NCBI GenBank assembly: GCA_029834535.1
Contig: JAQMWT010000186.1
Coordinates: 47,669-111,668, forward strand
DNA from: Chrysophaeum taylorii
Lineage: Eukaryota; Sar; Pelagophyceae; Pelagomonadales; Pelagomonadaceae
Direction: 5' to 3'
DNA: 64,000 nucleotides
Position 1 is the stretch's first letter; each line of letters opens with the position of its first letter. Positions 49,725 to 58,753 of the stretch are shown in pieces. Under the pieces are notes generated by a model. The model had not been told where the DNA came from. It was given only the letters and a program-made list of their open reading frames with translations, and did no database searches. Made by a program: the position numbers and the translations under genes.

Positions 49725-49762
49725 GAAGAAGAAGAAGAAGAAGAAGAAGAAGAAGAAGAAGA
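49725..49762. repeat. GAA triplet repeat before the PES start codon
   Basis: About twelve gaa units just upstream of the ATG at 49770. Although in frame, this stretch is treated as 5' UTR because the signal peptide begins right after it. Confidence 0.85.
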
Positions 49763-49769
49763 CCTCGCG

Positions 49770-51803
49770 ATGATTATGATGGTGTTGTGGGTCGACCTCA
49801 TCATCGGCAGCAGCGCGTTCAACCCGATGATGAATGCGGCGCCGCGTCGTCACTTCGTCCCGAAATCGCTCGCAGGGACGACGTCGACGGGAGACATGTT
49901 CGACCTCGCCGAGCAGGTGGTCGAGCTCGGCGTGGACTACGAAATGCGAAACGTCAAGTTCACGCAGTTCGGAGGATCGGGGGAGAAGGTGCTGTTCGTG
50001 CCGGGAATCGAGTTCAGGGGAGTGTCGGTGGCGGCGCAGCTCGAGTCGCTCAGGAAAAACGGTTTCGAACCGTGGGTGTGCTGGGTTGACGGCGCCGATC
50101 GGACGCCGTTTGGCGAGCTCTCGGACGCCGTCGGGGACTTCGTGGAGGCCAACAACGTGAGCGTGTTGGTGGGGGAATCGTTCGGGGGCCTTCTCGTTGC
50201 CGACCTCGCGGTCCGGCGCCAACTCGAAACAACGTTCGTCCTCGTTAACCCGGCGACGTCGTTCCGCCGCACGTTCTGGACGCGCGCGGGCGAACTTGTG
50301 GCGACCGAGGGCGCGACCTACGCCCCGGCCGTTGGCGCGGCCGTGACCTTCCTCGCTTCGGACTCGCGGATGGTCGAAAAGAGCGTCGAGGAGCTGTCCC
50401 GGCTCGACGTCAGCAGCCTCGGGCGGGCGGTGCGATCGGCAGAAACGCTCGCGAGACTCGTGCCCGCGCCGACCTTGCGGTTTCGGGTCCGCGAGTGGCT
50501 CGACTACGGCTCGCGCCGCGTCGACGCCGCCCTCTTCCGCGCGCGCGGTCGGCCTCACCCGCGCATGCTCCTGCTCGCGGGCGCCGAGGACCGCTTCCTG
50601 CCGTCGGCGGCGGAAGTCGACCGCCTCGGCCGGGTCTTTCCGAACGCCACGGTCAAGATCCTCAAGAACGGCGGCCACGCCCTCATGGTCGATCCCGAGC
50701 GTCTCGATTTAGGAAAAGCCCTCCGCGAGACGTTTTTCGCGCGCGACGACCCCGTCCTCGATTTCGCGCGGCCGAGCCCCGGGAAGCTCGCCTCGACCCG
50801 CGCCTCGCTCGTCACTCCCCTCCGCCGGCTCGTCTCGCCCGTCTTCTTTTCGACAACCCGCGACGGAGGGGTCGTCCGCGGCCTCGGTGGCGTCCCTGTC
50901 CCCAGGGACACGGGCCGTCCGATGCTCTTGGTCGGCAATCACCAGCTCCTCGGTCTGGACCTCGCGTTTTTGATCGACGAATTCTTGCGCGACCGCGACG
51001 TCCTCCCCCGCGGCCTCGCGCACCCAGCTGCGACAGGGGCTCTGGGGGATTCTCGCCGCCGCGCGGCGACCCCGACTTGGTGGCTCGCGGGCGGGGACGC
51101 ACCGCGCGTCGAGTTCGACGACGCTTTTTTTACTACGTTCGGCGCCGTCGAGGTCACCCCCAAGAACTTCTTTAAGCTCATGAAGGCCAACGAGACGGTC
51201 CTGCTGTTTCCGGGGGGTGTCCGCGAGTCGAACCACGGCAAGCGCGAGGCTCACGAGCTCTTCTGGCCTAAAACGACCGACTTCGTGAGGGTCGCCGCCG
51301 CCTTCGACGCCGACGTCGTCCCCTTTGGCGCCGTCGGCGTCGCGGATTCCTTCCAGATCCTCCGGGACAAGGACGAGCCCTTGTTTTCCTCCTCCGGCCC
51401 GCTCCCGGTCCCCTCGGCCCGACGATGGGCGGGCCAAGAGGAGGACTTCCGATTCCCTTTGGTCGTTCCCTCGCCGCGAGGCCCCGCTCGCGTCTACTTT
51501 TACTTCGGCAAACCCATGTCTACCCTCGGCTTGAACCCCAAGGACCGCCCTGCCTGCGCGGCCTTTTATGCCCGAGTCAAGGCGACCGTCCAATCCAACA
51601 TCGACACCCTCCTCGCCGCGCGACGGAAGGACCGTTTCGAACGACCCGCTCCGCGCCTCGCCTACGAGGCCATCATCAACCGCGGCTCATCATCATCATC
51701 ATCATCATCATCATCGGAAGCTTCCGATTCCGCCGCCGATGATTCCACCTCCATTTCCCAAGCTCCCACATTCCCACCCAACACTTTGCTGAGCAGGTTG
51801 TAG
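49770..51803 (+). CDS. Phytyl ester synthase-type hydrolase/acyltransferase
   Basis: 677 residues from ATG 49770. The N-terminal alpha/beta hydrolase (about 30-330) has Ser in SVLVGESFGGLLV, Asp in LLAGAEDRFLP and His in KNGGHALMVDP. The C-terminal acyltransferase (about 350-640) has the acceptor motif GNHQLLGLDLAF and VLLFPGGVRESNHGK, as in the DGAT2/LPLAT-like half of Arabidopsis PES1/PES2. Those enzymes make fatty-acid phytyl esters and triacylglycerol in plastids during chlorophyll breakdown. MMVLWVDLIIGSSAFNP is a signal peptide ending SSAF, again a secondary-plastid-type site. A Ser/His-rich tail comes from a TCA repeat. Confidence 0.93.
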   Translation: MIMMVLWVDLIIGSSAFNPMMNAAPRRHFVPKSLAGTTSTGDMFDLAEQVVELGVDYEMRNVKFTQFGGSGEKVLFVPGIEFRGVSVAAQLESLRKNGFEPWVCWVDGADRTPFGELSDAVGDFVEANNVSVLVGESFGGLLVADLAVRRQLETTFVLVNPATSFRRTFWTRAGELVATEGATYAPAVGAAVTFLASDSRMVEKSVEELSRLDVSSLGRAVRSAETLARLVPAPTLRFRVREWLDYGSRRVDAALFRARGRPHPRMLLLAGAEDRFLPSAAEVDRLGRVFPNATVKILKNGGHALMVDPERLDLGKALRETFFARDDPVLDFARPSPGKLASTRASLVTPLRRLVSPVFFSTTRDGGVVRGLGGVPVPRDTGRPMLLVGNHQLLGLDLAFLIDEFLRDRDVLPRGLAHPAATGALGDSRRRAATPTWWLAGGDAPRVEFDDAFFTTFGAVEVTPKNFFKLMKANETVLLFPGGVRESNHGKREAHELFWPKTTDFVRVAAAFDADVVPFGAVGVADSFQILRDKDEPLFSSSGPLPVPSARRWAGQEEDFRFPLVVPSPRGPARVYFYFGKPMSTLGLNPKDRPACAAFYARVKATVQSNIDTLLAARRKDRFERPAPRLAYEAIINRGSSSSSSSSSSEASDSAADDSTSISQAPTFPPNTLLSRL

Positions 51804-52167
51804 AAGTTGGTTGTTACAAGCATATTCGACCATAAACCAACCCCGTTTCAGTCTGCGGGTTTTTTGAGCGGGAAATCGGTCGATTTGGACCGGAATTTCG
51901 CTCGGGCCTCGGAGGGGGTCCTCTTTGGCTGCTGTCCGTGAAGGTACAAGTGACTCCGGGCGAGCCCGTACGACTCATATACACTATGCTTGAAGTTGGC
52001 GACTGTATGACGAGTCCAATCTCGACACCCTACGTGCCGCGAGCGGTCGGAAGCGACTCAAGACTCAAGTCGGACGGCAGAGCGGCTCCGATACGCGAGG
52101 GGACTGTTCCTAGTCCCCTCGCCGCGCTTTTCGAGTGTCGAGGTCATCACCAGAGTCATGCATATAG
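51804..52167. other. Intergenic region, nothing recognised
   Basis: 364 bp after the PES stop. Balanced composition, no domain-bearing frame and no obvious repeat. Confidence 0.6.
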
Positions 52168-52718
52168 CTAGTCAGCGACGTTATCCTCCTCCAGAGTCAA
52201 CGCGGATAGAATTGACGCGTCGATCGCAGGATGGAAGGAATGTTTGCGCTTGAGACAGACGCGCGGCCTCTCTTTGTCGCTCGATTTTGGCGTGTTCGAA
52301 CTCGGCGGTGCCCACGTCCTCGCAGCAGTATAGACGAGTTTGTACTCGCGGGCGACGCGAGAGAACAGCTCGAGCCGGAGAGGCGGAAGGTTTTTGGGGC
52401 CAATGCTGTCGAAGACGCGCTCACGTTGTCGGCACGCCATCTCACGTTCTGTTCCGGTGTTTTGTTGGCGGTAGTACCGCTTTGACTGGCCCCAGCCGTA
52501 CTCAATGCCATCGCCGGCAAGCTCTGGGTGGATTTCGGCGACGAGAGTAGGATGTGGCCACGGTCAGGAACGAGCTGCTGGAGGAGGTTGAGTTCGTTCT
52601 TGAAGTCCGGGCAATTGCCGAGGATCTCCTTGCTTGAGGTCCCCGAAACGATGTCGCCGCACTTGTCGAGCTGGCCGCTGAGCGAGCGATACGTGTCCCA
52701 ACGAGTGGTCGACCTCAA
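52168..52718 (-). mobile_element. Fragment of a DDE-type transposase C-terminus
   Basis: On the minus strand: NCPDFKNELNLLQQLVPDRG and HILLSSPK in one frame, continuing after a frame change near 52533 as EIHPELAGDGIEYGWGQSKR, then FDSIGPKNLPPLRLELFSRV. The order (PDF..E..LLQ, GH...SPK.HPEL.GIEY.WG..K) resembles DDE transposases of fungal and oomycete DNA elements, whose LPKFHCELN motif carries the last acidic residue. No catalytic N-terminal part and no terminal inverted repeats were found. This is a dead remnant; the exact superfamily is uncertain. Confidence 0.55.
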
Positions 52719-53820
52719 TTAGGAACTGGCGACGAAGGCACCAAATCTCCATGACATCGAGGACGTCCTCGACCTGAAGGAGAAATTATCCGAGTCCCAG
52801 AAGCCTTGGTCCTGCTTGCCAACCTCGAGTGTCTAGCTAGACAGCCGCAGACTGGAACCACTTGACGCCGCCGCGCTCAGATAGGAAGACCTTTTCTAAG
52901 GGGGCTTGACTGTCGGATCGATCGCGAGGTCGACATCGTTGTCGCCGTCGCCGTCTTCTTCGTCGTAAACGTCGGGATCTGTCACGTTGGTCGCTACTTG
53001 ACGAAGCTTGTCATGCTTTTCACCTGCGTTGTAAAACCAGTGGAGCCGGGTTGGTGTGAAGCGCGTTTCGTCCCTGGAGGCCATCAACAGTTGCAGGAGT
53101 GTCCAGCAGCACTTCCAGTAAATGCGCTGCCGACATGTTGTCGCGCTCGTCGGTCCTCAGTGAGGAGCTAGCAGCGCCACGCGAAAATCAGGAGACACAG
53201 CAAACTCTCACCTCTGAAATTTACTCCCTAACCCTTTCATTTTCTCCCTTACCACTTAATTATACTCTCTAACCCTTTAATAATTTCTTAACTACTAATC
53301 GACAGATGTTTTACTCCTTACCACCCAACGCCCTGCGTGCTCACCACCTCACCCTGACACGACTCGTGCGAGAATTTGGGAGGGTTTGGGGTTAAAATTG
53401 ATATTGGATATCAAAGGGAGGTCGAGGACGCGTCGATCGGCATCCTGGCCCAAGGCAGTGGCGACGCTGAGCACATTCTACAGACAAAAGTAGTTTTTAC
53501 TCCTAGACTAGATGTGTGCTATCGACGAATCCAGCTTGGGCCGGGATGCCGATCGACGCGTCTTTGGCCCTCCTGGATGGCCTAACAACGAACTTGACAC
53601 TCACAAAATCGTGCACTATGTTGTTATGGTTCATGGTCGTCGAATATGCTTGTAGTTTTTCTACATTTGGCTCAAGAGCTGAGATTTTGATCGGTTGTAT
53701 TAGTTCCGTTGGTGTTTTAACGTCGGAAAGATGACGTCAGAATCGAAAGTTAAAATTTTGATCCAGTGGTCAGGCCGTTACTCGCTACGTCAGTTTGTTG
53801 ACGGCGTTCTGTGATCGCGA
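52719..53820. other. Intergenic region with AT-rich repeat-like stretch
   Basis: 1.1 kb. From 53215 to 53345 there are degenerate ccctaaccctttca/ttaccac units and the two short strings shared with 10.0 kb and 16.9 kb. A 28-bp inverted repeat follows (listed separately). Frames show no domains. Confidence 0.6.
53427..53562. repeat. 28-bp inverted repeat with 80-bp spacer
   Basis: Arms at 53427-53454 and 53535-53562 are reverse complements with 27 of 28 matches (left arm begins gacgcgtcgatcggcatcct). The spacer is 80 bp with no gene. It could be the ends of a tiny transposable element or a hairpin-forming RNA. Confidence 0.85.
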
Positions 53821-54312
53821 ATGCCGAATGATCGCGAAATGTCGTGCACGAGCACCGGGAGCTCGGGGACCTGCTCTTCGTGGCGGTCGTCGACGAGCGC
53901 CGAGTGGAGCGTTCGAGTGTCGGAACGAGCGTGCCCGTGGTTCCGGTTCGTGCGCGTGTCGCGCGTACGGTATCCGCTCGAGATCGGCGATCGCATCTCG
54001 AAAGAAGAATGGGACGAGTTCCTGAAGAAGATCCGGTCCGTCGCCAACGAGAAGCAGTTCCGGTGGTCCCGCGGCTCTGATTTTCTTCGCGCGGCGCGGA
54101 CACGACGACAGTTTCAACGAAATATGCGCGTGAGCGAGGCCGGCGAAGCCTGGCTCGAACTTCTCGGGACGACGATCCCGCACCTCTGCCAGGAGTTTAC
54201 CGAGCGCTACGGCTCGAAGGGCCTCTTCGCGTCCCTCGAGCAAGCAAGCTCGAGCTGCGTCGTCACGTACAACGTCAAAATCTTGCTCCTAACTCACCTC
54301 GAGGAGTTGTAA
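53821..54312 (+). CDS. Hypothetical protein
   Basis: 163 residues from ATG 53821. The first 35 residues are Ser/Arg-rich and may be non-coding; from about residue 40 the sequence is a plausible globular protein (FVRVSRVRYPLEIGDRISKE, EWDEFLKKIRSVANEK, ELLGTTIPHLCQEFTERYG). The stop lies 7 bp from the convergent Nudix stop, the same tight spacing as other gene pairs here, which supports it. No family is recognised. Confidence 0.45.
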   Translation: MPNDREMSCTSTGSSGTCSSWRSSTSAEWSVRVSERACPWFRFVRVSRVRYPLEIGDRISKEEWDEFLKKIRSVANEKQFRWSRGSDFLRAARTRRQFQRNMRVSEAGEAWLELLGTTIPHLCQEFTERYGSKGLFASLEQASSSCVVTYNVKILLLTHLEEL

Positions 54313-54319
54313 CTTTAAT

Positions 54320-54928
54320 TCATTGCGCGGGGATTAGGCGGTGGAAGGCGTCCGAGAGGGCATCCACGTAGTGCGGGGGTTTTGCGACGTAGGCGGGCGC
54401 CTTGGCACGGAGGTCGTCGAGAACGGTCGCGCTCGGGAGCAACGAAAGCGACGCGACTTCTGCGGGGTCGATGACGAAGTGGGTGTCGACGACGCGCAGG
54501 AAGAAGACCGTAACGATCTCTCGGTCGCCGGCCGCCTCGATGGGCGCGACGAAACCGCGCACCAGATCGCTCGCGCTCGCCCGGCATCCGAGCTCCTCCC
54601 GGAGCTCGCGCACCGCCGTCTCTTCGATCGAATCGTCCAACGTCACGTGCCCGGCGCACGACGTGTCGAGCATCCCCGGATTTGTGTCTTTCAATGCGGA
54701 TCGCCGTTGCACGACAAATCGACCCTTCTCGTCGTACACCCACACCTCGACCGACCGGTGCCAGTCGCCGTCTCGGTGCACCAATTGCCGTTCTTTCACC
54801 ACCGCGCTCGCTCGAATCTCATCCTCCTCCAGGACACGATCCGCTGCCGGAGGAGCCTCGTACACGCGAAACATCTCGAGGGGGTCCTGCGCCTCGCCCG
54901 CCGCTACGACCTCCACACTCACCAACAT
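54320..54928 (-). CDS. Nudix hydrolase (IPP-isomerase-like group)
   Basis: 202 residues from ATG 54928. An N-terminal strand region (EMFRVYEAPPAADRV, RQLVHRDGDWHRSVEVWVYD) leads into the Nudix box, with DTSCAGHVTLDDS followed by EETAVRELREELG; the first Glu of the G-x5-E pattern is Asp. The core matches the group with KGRFVVQRRSALKDTNPGML, seen in IPP isomerases and in Nudix proteins of the NUDT/YfcD kind. These enzymes cleave nucleoside diphosphate derivatives or isomerise IPP; the substrate is not defined. The length is usual for the family. Confidence 0.87.
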   Translation of the reverse strand: MLVSVEVVAAGEAQDPLEMFRVYEAPPAADRVLEEDEIRASAVVKERQLVHRDGDWHRSVEVWVYDEKGRFVVQRRSALKDTNPGMLDTSCAGHVTLDDSIEETAVRELREELGCRASASDLVRGFVAPIEAAGDREIVTVFFLRVVDTHFVIDPAEVASLSLLPSATVLDDLRAKAPAYVAKPPHYVDALSDAFHRLIPAQ

Positions 54929-56249
54929 GAAGAATTTCGGACGGCACCCTCGAGGGTTTAGGATTCAGCTCAAAGTTCAAGCGGAGGGCGGTGCGCTTCT
55001 TTTCTGAAGCTTCACACTTTGGTTAAATATTAAACCCTTCTCATCATCGAGAGGGCTAATTTTTCAACAACCAAAGGCTGGTAATTAACGCGCGACTTAT
55101 CTAACTAATAACTTTGGCGAGGAATCTCCCAGGAAAAAAATTGGCCCGCACTTGGCGCGCTCTCCTTTTCAGCATAATGAACCCTCGGTCGGGGGCTCCC
55201 GACAGGAGGTCCGAGCCTCAGCAGCTAATACGATTTTACGTCGAAACTGCAGAGAAATCTGCTGCCTCTTACCCTTATCCGTCCGTTGAGAACGTGATCT
55301 CTTTCTCACCCTTCTTCTTCCTTTTCTACACAGTCTAATAGTCCTCTGATTTGTGCCTACGCTCATCATCATGGTCTAGCGCGTCCCGAGGTATTGCAGA
55401 GAAATCTGCTGCCTCTTACCCTTAATATGGGGCGTTATCCGTCCGTTGAGAACGTGATCTCTTCCTTACCCTTCTTCTTCCTTTCTACACAGTCTGATAG
55501 TCCTCTGATTTGTGCCTACGCTCATCATCATGGTCTAGCGCGTCCCGAGGTATGTAGCACTGTACACTTAACCTTTCTCGTGTAGTTCTAGATGCCGCCT
55601 GTCGTGTTCTGAGGATATAGGGAACATAACCTTCATTCCCCGAATTCGCCTTTTCCAGACGTACACGATGAGACGGGATGGTTTCCCAGGTGACTTACCA
55701 CTGCTTGCTAAATGCTCTGCAGGTTATGGGCCCAGGCGGGTCCCTGAGAAACCATGTGTCAACACGCACGTAACCTATGGGTATTGGGCTGTTACCGCGC
55801 CAGCTCAGCCTCGACATGTGACACGCTTGTCAATGTCAATATATCGCCATTACCATTGGGCTGTATATAATATCTTTTTAGCACACGTGATCGTGTAACC
55901 TTGTGTGCACCTGTTCATAGCATCGTATTGTCATGTCAATGTTGATGTGTGTGTAATTGGCTAACCTGTACTCTTGCACACATGTTATGGAATATTTTGG
56001 GTACGTCCACTCGTACATTATATGGCAATGCACTTAACAAGCTCCTTGAGAGCACCAAAACTAACCAGCTGCCTGAGTGACTACGCTTAGTGACGCTACT
56101 CTGGACTCACAGCTTGCACAGTCGTCATATAGACACATTTTCCATCGAAAAATCGATGAGTGTACATAGACACCGATAGACAGACCCCCTTAGAATGTCT
56201 AGACAGTGTCAACTGCGTGACTGAACCCACAGGTTCCCCGTCAACTGCT
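54929..56249. other. AT-rich flank before the copia gag, possible LTR/leader
   Basis: 1.3 kb with clearly lower GC than the genes to the left. It contains the tandem duplication at 55248-55553 and reads as the 5' end of the copia element. I could not set LTR borders because the 3' LTR would be outside the window. No primer-binding site was recognised. Confidence 0.45.
55248..55553. repeat. Tandem duplication, 147 and 159 bp units
   Basis: Unit 1 (55248-55394) and unit 2 (55395-55553) both begin tgcagagaaatctgctgcct and end gcgtcccgaggtat. Unit 2 differs by a 12-bp insertion (aatatggggcgt) after the first 29 bp and a few substitutions or small indels. Confidence 0.92.
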
Positions 56250-57803
56250 ATGCCAGAACACGCAGCACGAGCCGCACCTAAGGCGATCACAGGTGCGGAT
56301 ATATTGAAGCTCGAAGCTCCTGTAGTTGAGTTCCTCAATGAGGGCAACGGCTTCCAGATTCAGAACCGCAAGGTATCCTTTCAAATCAAGCATATCAAGC
56401 AATTACTACGGTCCAGTCATGCCGATGCTTTCCTCGAGTACGACTCGTACGAAGCATATACTCGGCCATGCAAGGACTACGAGATCCCCCGGAATCAAAT
56501 TCTCGATCGCGTTTTCCTGGAATGGAAGACCGATAGGGCTGATGATCTCCATTTAACTGTTGATGAGTTACTCCCTGAGTATCAGGAATGGCATTTCACC
56601 AACGAAGCTTTTCCCCACTTACCTGATGCAGAAGTAGCTCAGCTAACTACCGTCTGTTACGACTATGAAGTCAAGGCATTACGTCCTGAAATCAACGCTC
56701 GTTTCTTAGAAGAGGAACGAATCTTAAATCGCGCGCACCCGAAGGCACTAGCTTTCGACACTCGTGTTCGTGCCCCGGTTACCATGTTCTCATTAACAGC
56801 AGCTGACTGGCACACTTACCAGAACACGTACGCTACCTTTTTACATACTTACTTCAATCTTGAAAGTATTGGAAAACCAGCACTTGCGGCCTGGCCCGCC
56901 ATCAATGAGGTATACAACAAAAGTTATTTACCCAACAAGGCTCGAGCCATTATGCTCATCGCCTTTAGTCACTACGAGTCTATTACGACTACTGATGTGT
57001 CCTATTTGAAACAGCAATTTAACGCTGTTGTTTATAATCCTAACTGGTATGTCCATGTATTTATCGAAGCTGTCCTAGCATTTTGGCAAATCTCTTACCA
57101 ACTTAACCAGGAAGAGACTGACTTTCAATTCGACTTTGGCACTCTTTGTAGAAAAATCTATGAAGAGATACATCGCCATTATGCCGATAATACCAGCAAC
57201 AATCGTTACGATCGTGGTTGGGTAGATTGGTGTTATATGTATGAAACCCGATCTTCATCTCGGCCTGTGCCAGAAGCTGAACGATTGTGTCACCCTACCA
57301 ACCCTAGCTATATTTTAGAATACGCATTAGACCTATACAATGAAGTATCAAATGGGTCGAACAAAAGACGCTTAAAACGCCCTGTTTCTTGGCAACCCTA
57401 TGTCGAAGGTTTATCATCTCAACCAAAGCCAAAGTTACTACTTACAAACACTTTGGATTCATCAGACAAAAGTCTGACTCAAACTGCTAACACACTCGCC
57501 TTCATCACTTCGTCCCAACCTGGTACATCTTCCACGTTTAATGCTAGACGCTTGCGTAACTCCAATGATGCTCGCCAGCCTTTCTCTCGCAGCGATTTAT
57601 CGTATTATCGTTCTGGTGATTCTTACGTCACCAAGAAAACTGCCGGACAGTCCCATGACCGTCCAATTTACCCCCTCACTTTTGACAGGTCCTCTCGGTC
57701 TAACATGAAATTATTAGATCGAACAAACCACACCTTAAACACCCTGCGAGAGCAGTGTAGTGAACTTACGAAGCATGTGACAGATAATGATACCAGGGCT
57801 TAG
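56250..57803 (+). CDS. Copia gag-like polyprotein N-terminus
   Basis: 517 residues from ATG 56250, single open frame ending in TAG. It starts MPEHAARAAPKAITGADILK, is mostly helical and has no CCHC zinc knuckle, which many copia Gag proteins carry. Capsid-like helices occupy about 100-380. The frame stays open for about 400 bp after the TAG (LQQNINKLFETLLQSADIL), so the stop sits between gag and pol in the same frame. Codon use is far less G/C-biased than in host genes. Confidence 0.8.
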   Translation: MPEHAARAAPKAITGADILKLEAPVVEFLNEGNGFQIQNRKVSFQIKHIKQLLRSSHADAFLEYDSYEAYTRPCKDYEIPRNQILDRVFLEWKTDRADDLHLTVDELLPEYQEWHFTNEAFPHLPDAEVAQLTTVCYDYEVKALRPEINARFLEEERILNRAHPKALAFDTRVRAPVTMFSLTAADWHTYQNTYATFLHTYFNLESIGKPALAAWPAINEVYNKSYLPNKARAIMLIAFSHYESITTTDVSYLKQQFNAVVYNPNWYVHVFIEAVLAFWQISYQLNQEETDFQFDFGTLCRKIYEEIHRHYADNTSNNRYDRGWVDWCYMYETRSSSRPVPEAERLCHPTNPSYILEYALDLYNEVSNGSNKRRLKRPVSWQPYVEGLSSQPKPKLLLTNTLDSSDKSLTQTANTLAFITSSQPGTSSTFNARRLRNSNDARQPFSRSDLSYYRSGDSYVTKKTAGQSHDRPIYPLTFDRSSRSNMKLLDRTNHTLNTLREQCSELTKHVTDNDTRA

Positions 57804-58120
57804 CTACAACAGAATATCAACAAGTTATTTGAGACTCTATTACAATCAGCTGACATTCTGTCAACGACATCTACTGAGGACAACAGTAGTTTACTTCGCC
57901 TAAACGAACAGCTCATATTTGCAGAAGACATCATTTATGATGTAGACGTTCATCTATCCTCGACCGAAAAGTCGTTAAACTACGTGGAGCCACAACACCA
58001 TACTGTTGTTACTGCTCCCACCCCAAAGGCAACTCCTCTACAAACACACAGGGTAATCCCTCCAATCTTGTACCTAACTTCTTTACTGCTTCCGCCATCT
58101 CGGCTGTACCACCAGCATTA

Positions 58121-58753
58121 TTGTCCTCGTTATCTTCACAGGTCCAATCTGCCCTCGACGCACCATCACAAGCCGAAACCAAAGGGATGCCGATCATACT
58201 TCGCTATCGTCATTTGATGAAAAGCACGGCATGGCTGATGAGGCTGACGAACCGTCACCACCTGTTCAACCGATTATTATTCCAACGATCTGTTATTGCT
58301 GAAGACACAGCCAGCCTCTCCACTACTTGCCCACATTCGGAAAACGCCTTCCTCACCAACTACATGAAGGTAAACAGTGTCCCTCCACATTGCTCTTTTC
58401 TATATTTTGACTCTTGTGCTACCATCTCATTGATGTCCACTTACGATTTTGCAATACCCAATCATATAATTCCATTGGATTCCAAATACGCGCCGATTGT
58501 TATTCAGACGGCAATACTGGCATACTACAACGCGCTCCAAGAGTTTTACCAGATCGCCCGTGGATTCGCCCTTTGGTTCTCAATCTTCGGAAACAGAACA
58601 AGTTTGTTCAGCAAAATGCGCAATAAGTCGACGACTACTTTCGCCCAGTGTTTCTCTCACAAAGTCCAATCTCCGCAAACCCTCGTCATGTTACTTTGTT
58701 CTGGTTTGTCAACTCCGGCGTTCCTGTCTCAAGCCACTAATGACTTAGCTTAA
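58121..58753 (+). pseudogene. Copia protease region, broken
   Basis: An open stretch in another frame than gag contains YFDSCATISLMS, an aspartic-protease active site of the D-S-x-A-T type (copia usually has DSGAS/T). It is cut off from gag upstream and from the integrase downstream by stops. Confidence 0.65.

Noticed and set aside
57801-57803. TAG after copia gag as proven programmed read-through
   Set aside because: The downstream tagcta context is not one of the strong read-through signals, and pol is so decayed that the stop could simply be a mutation or the normal end of gag.
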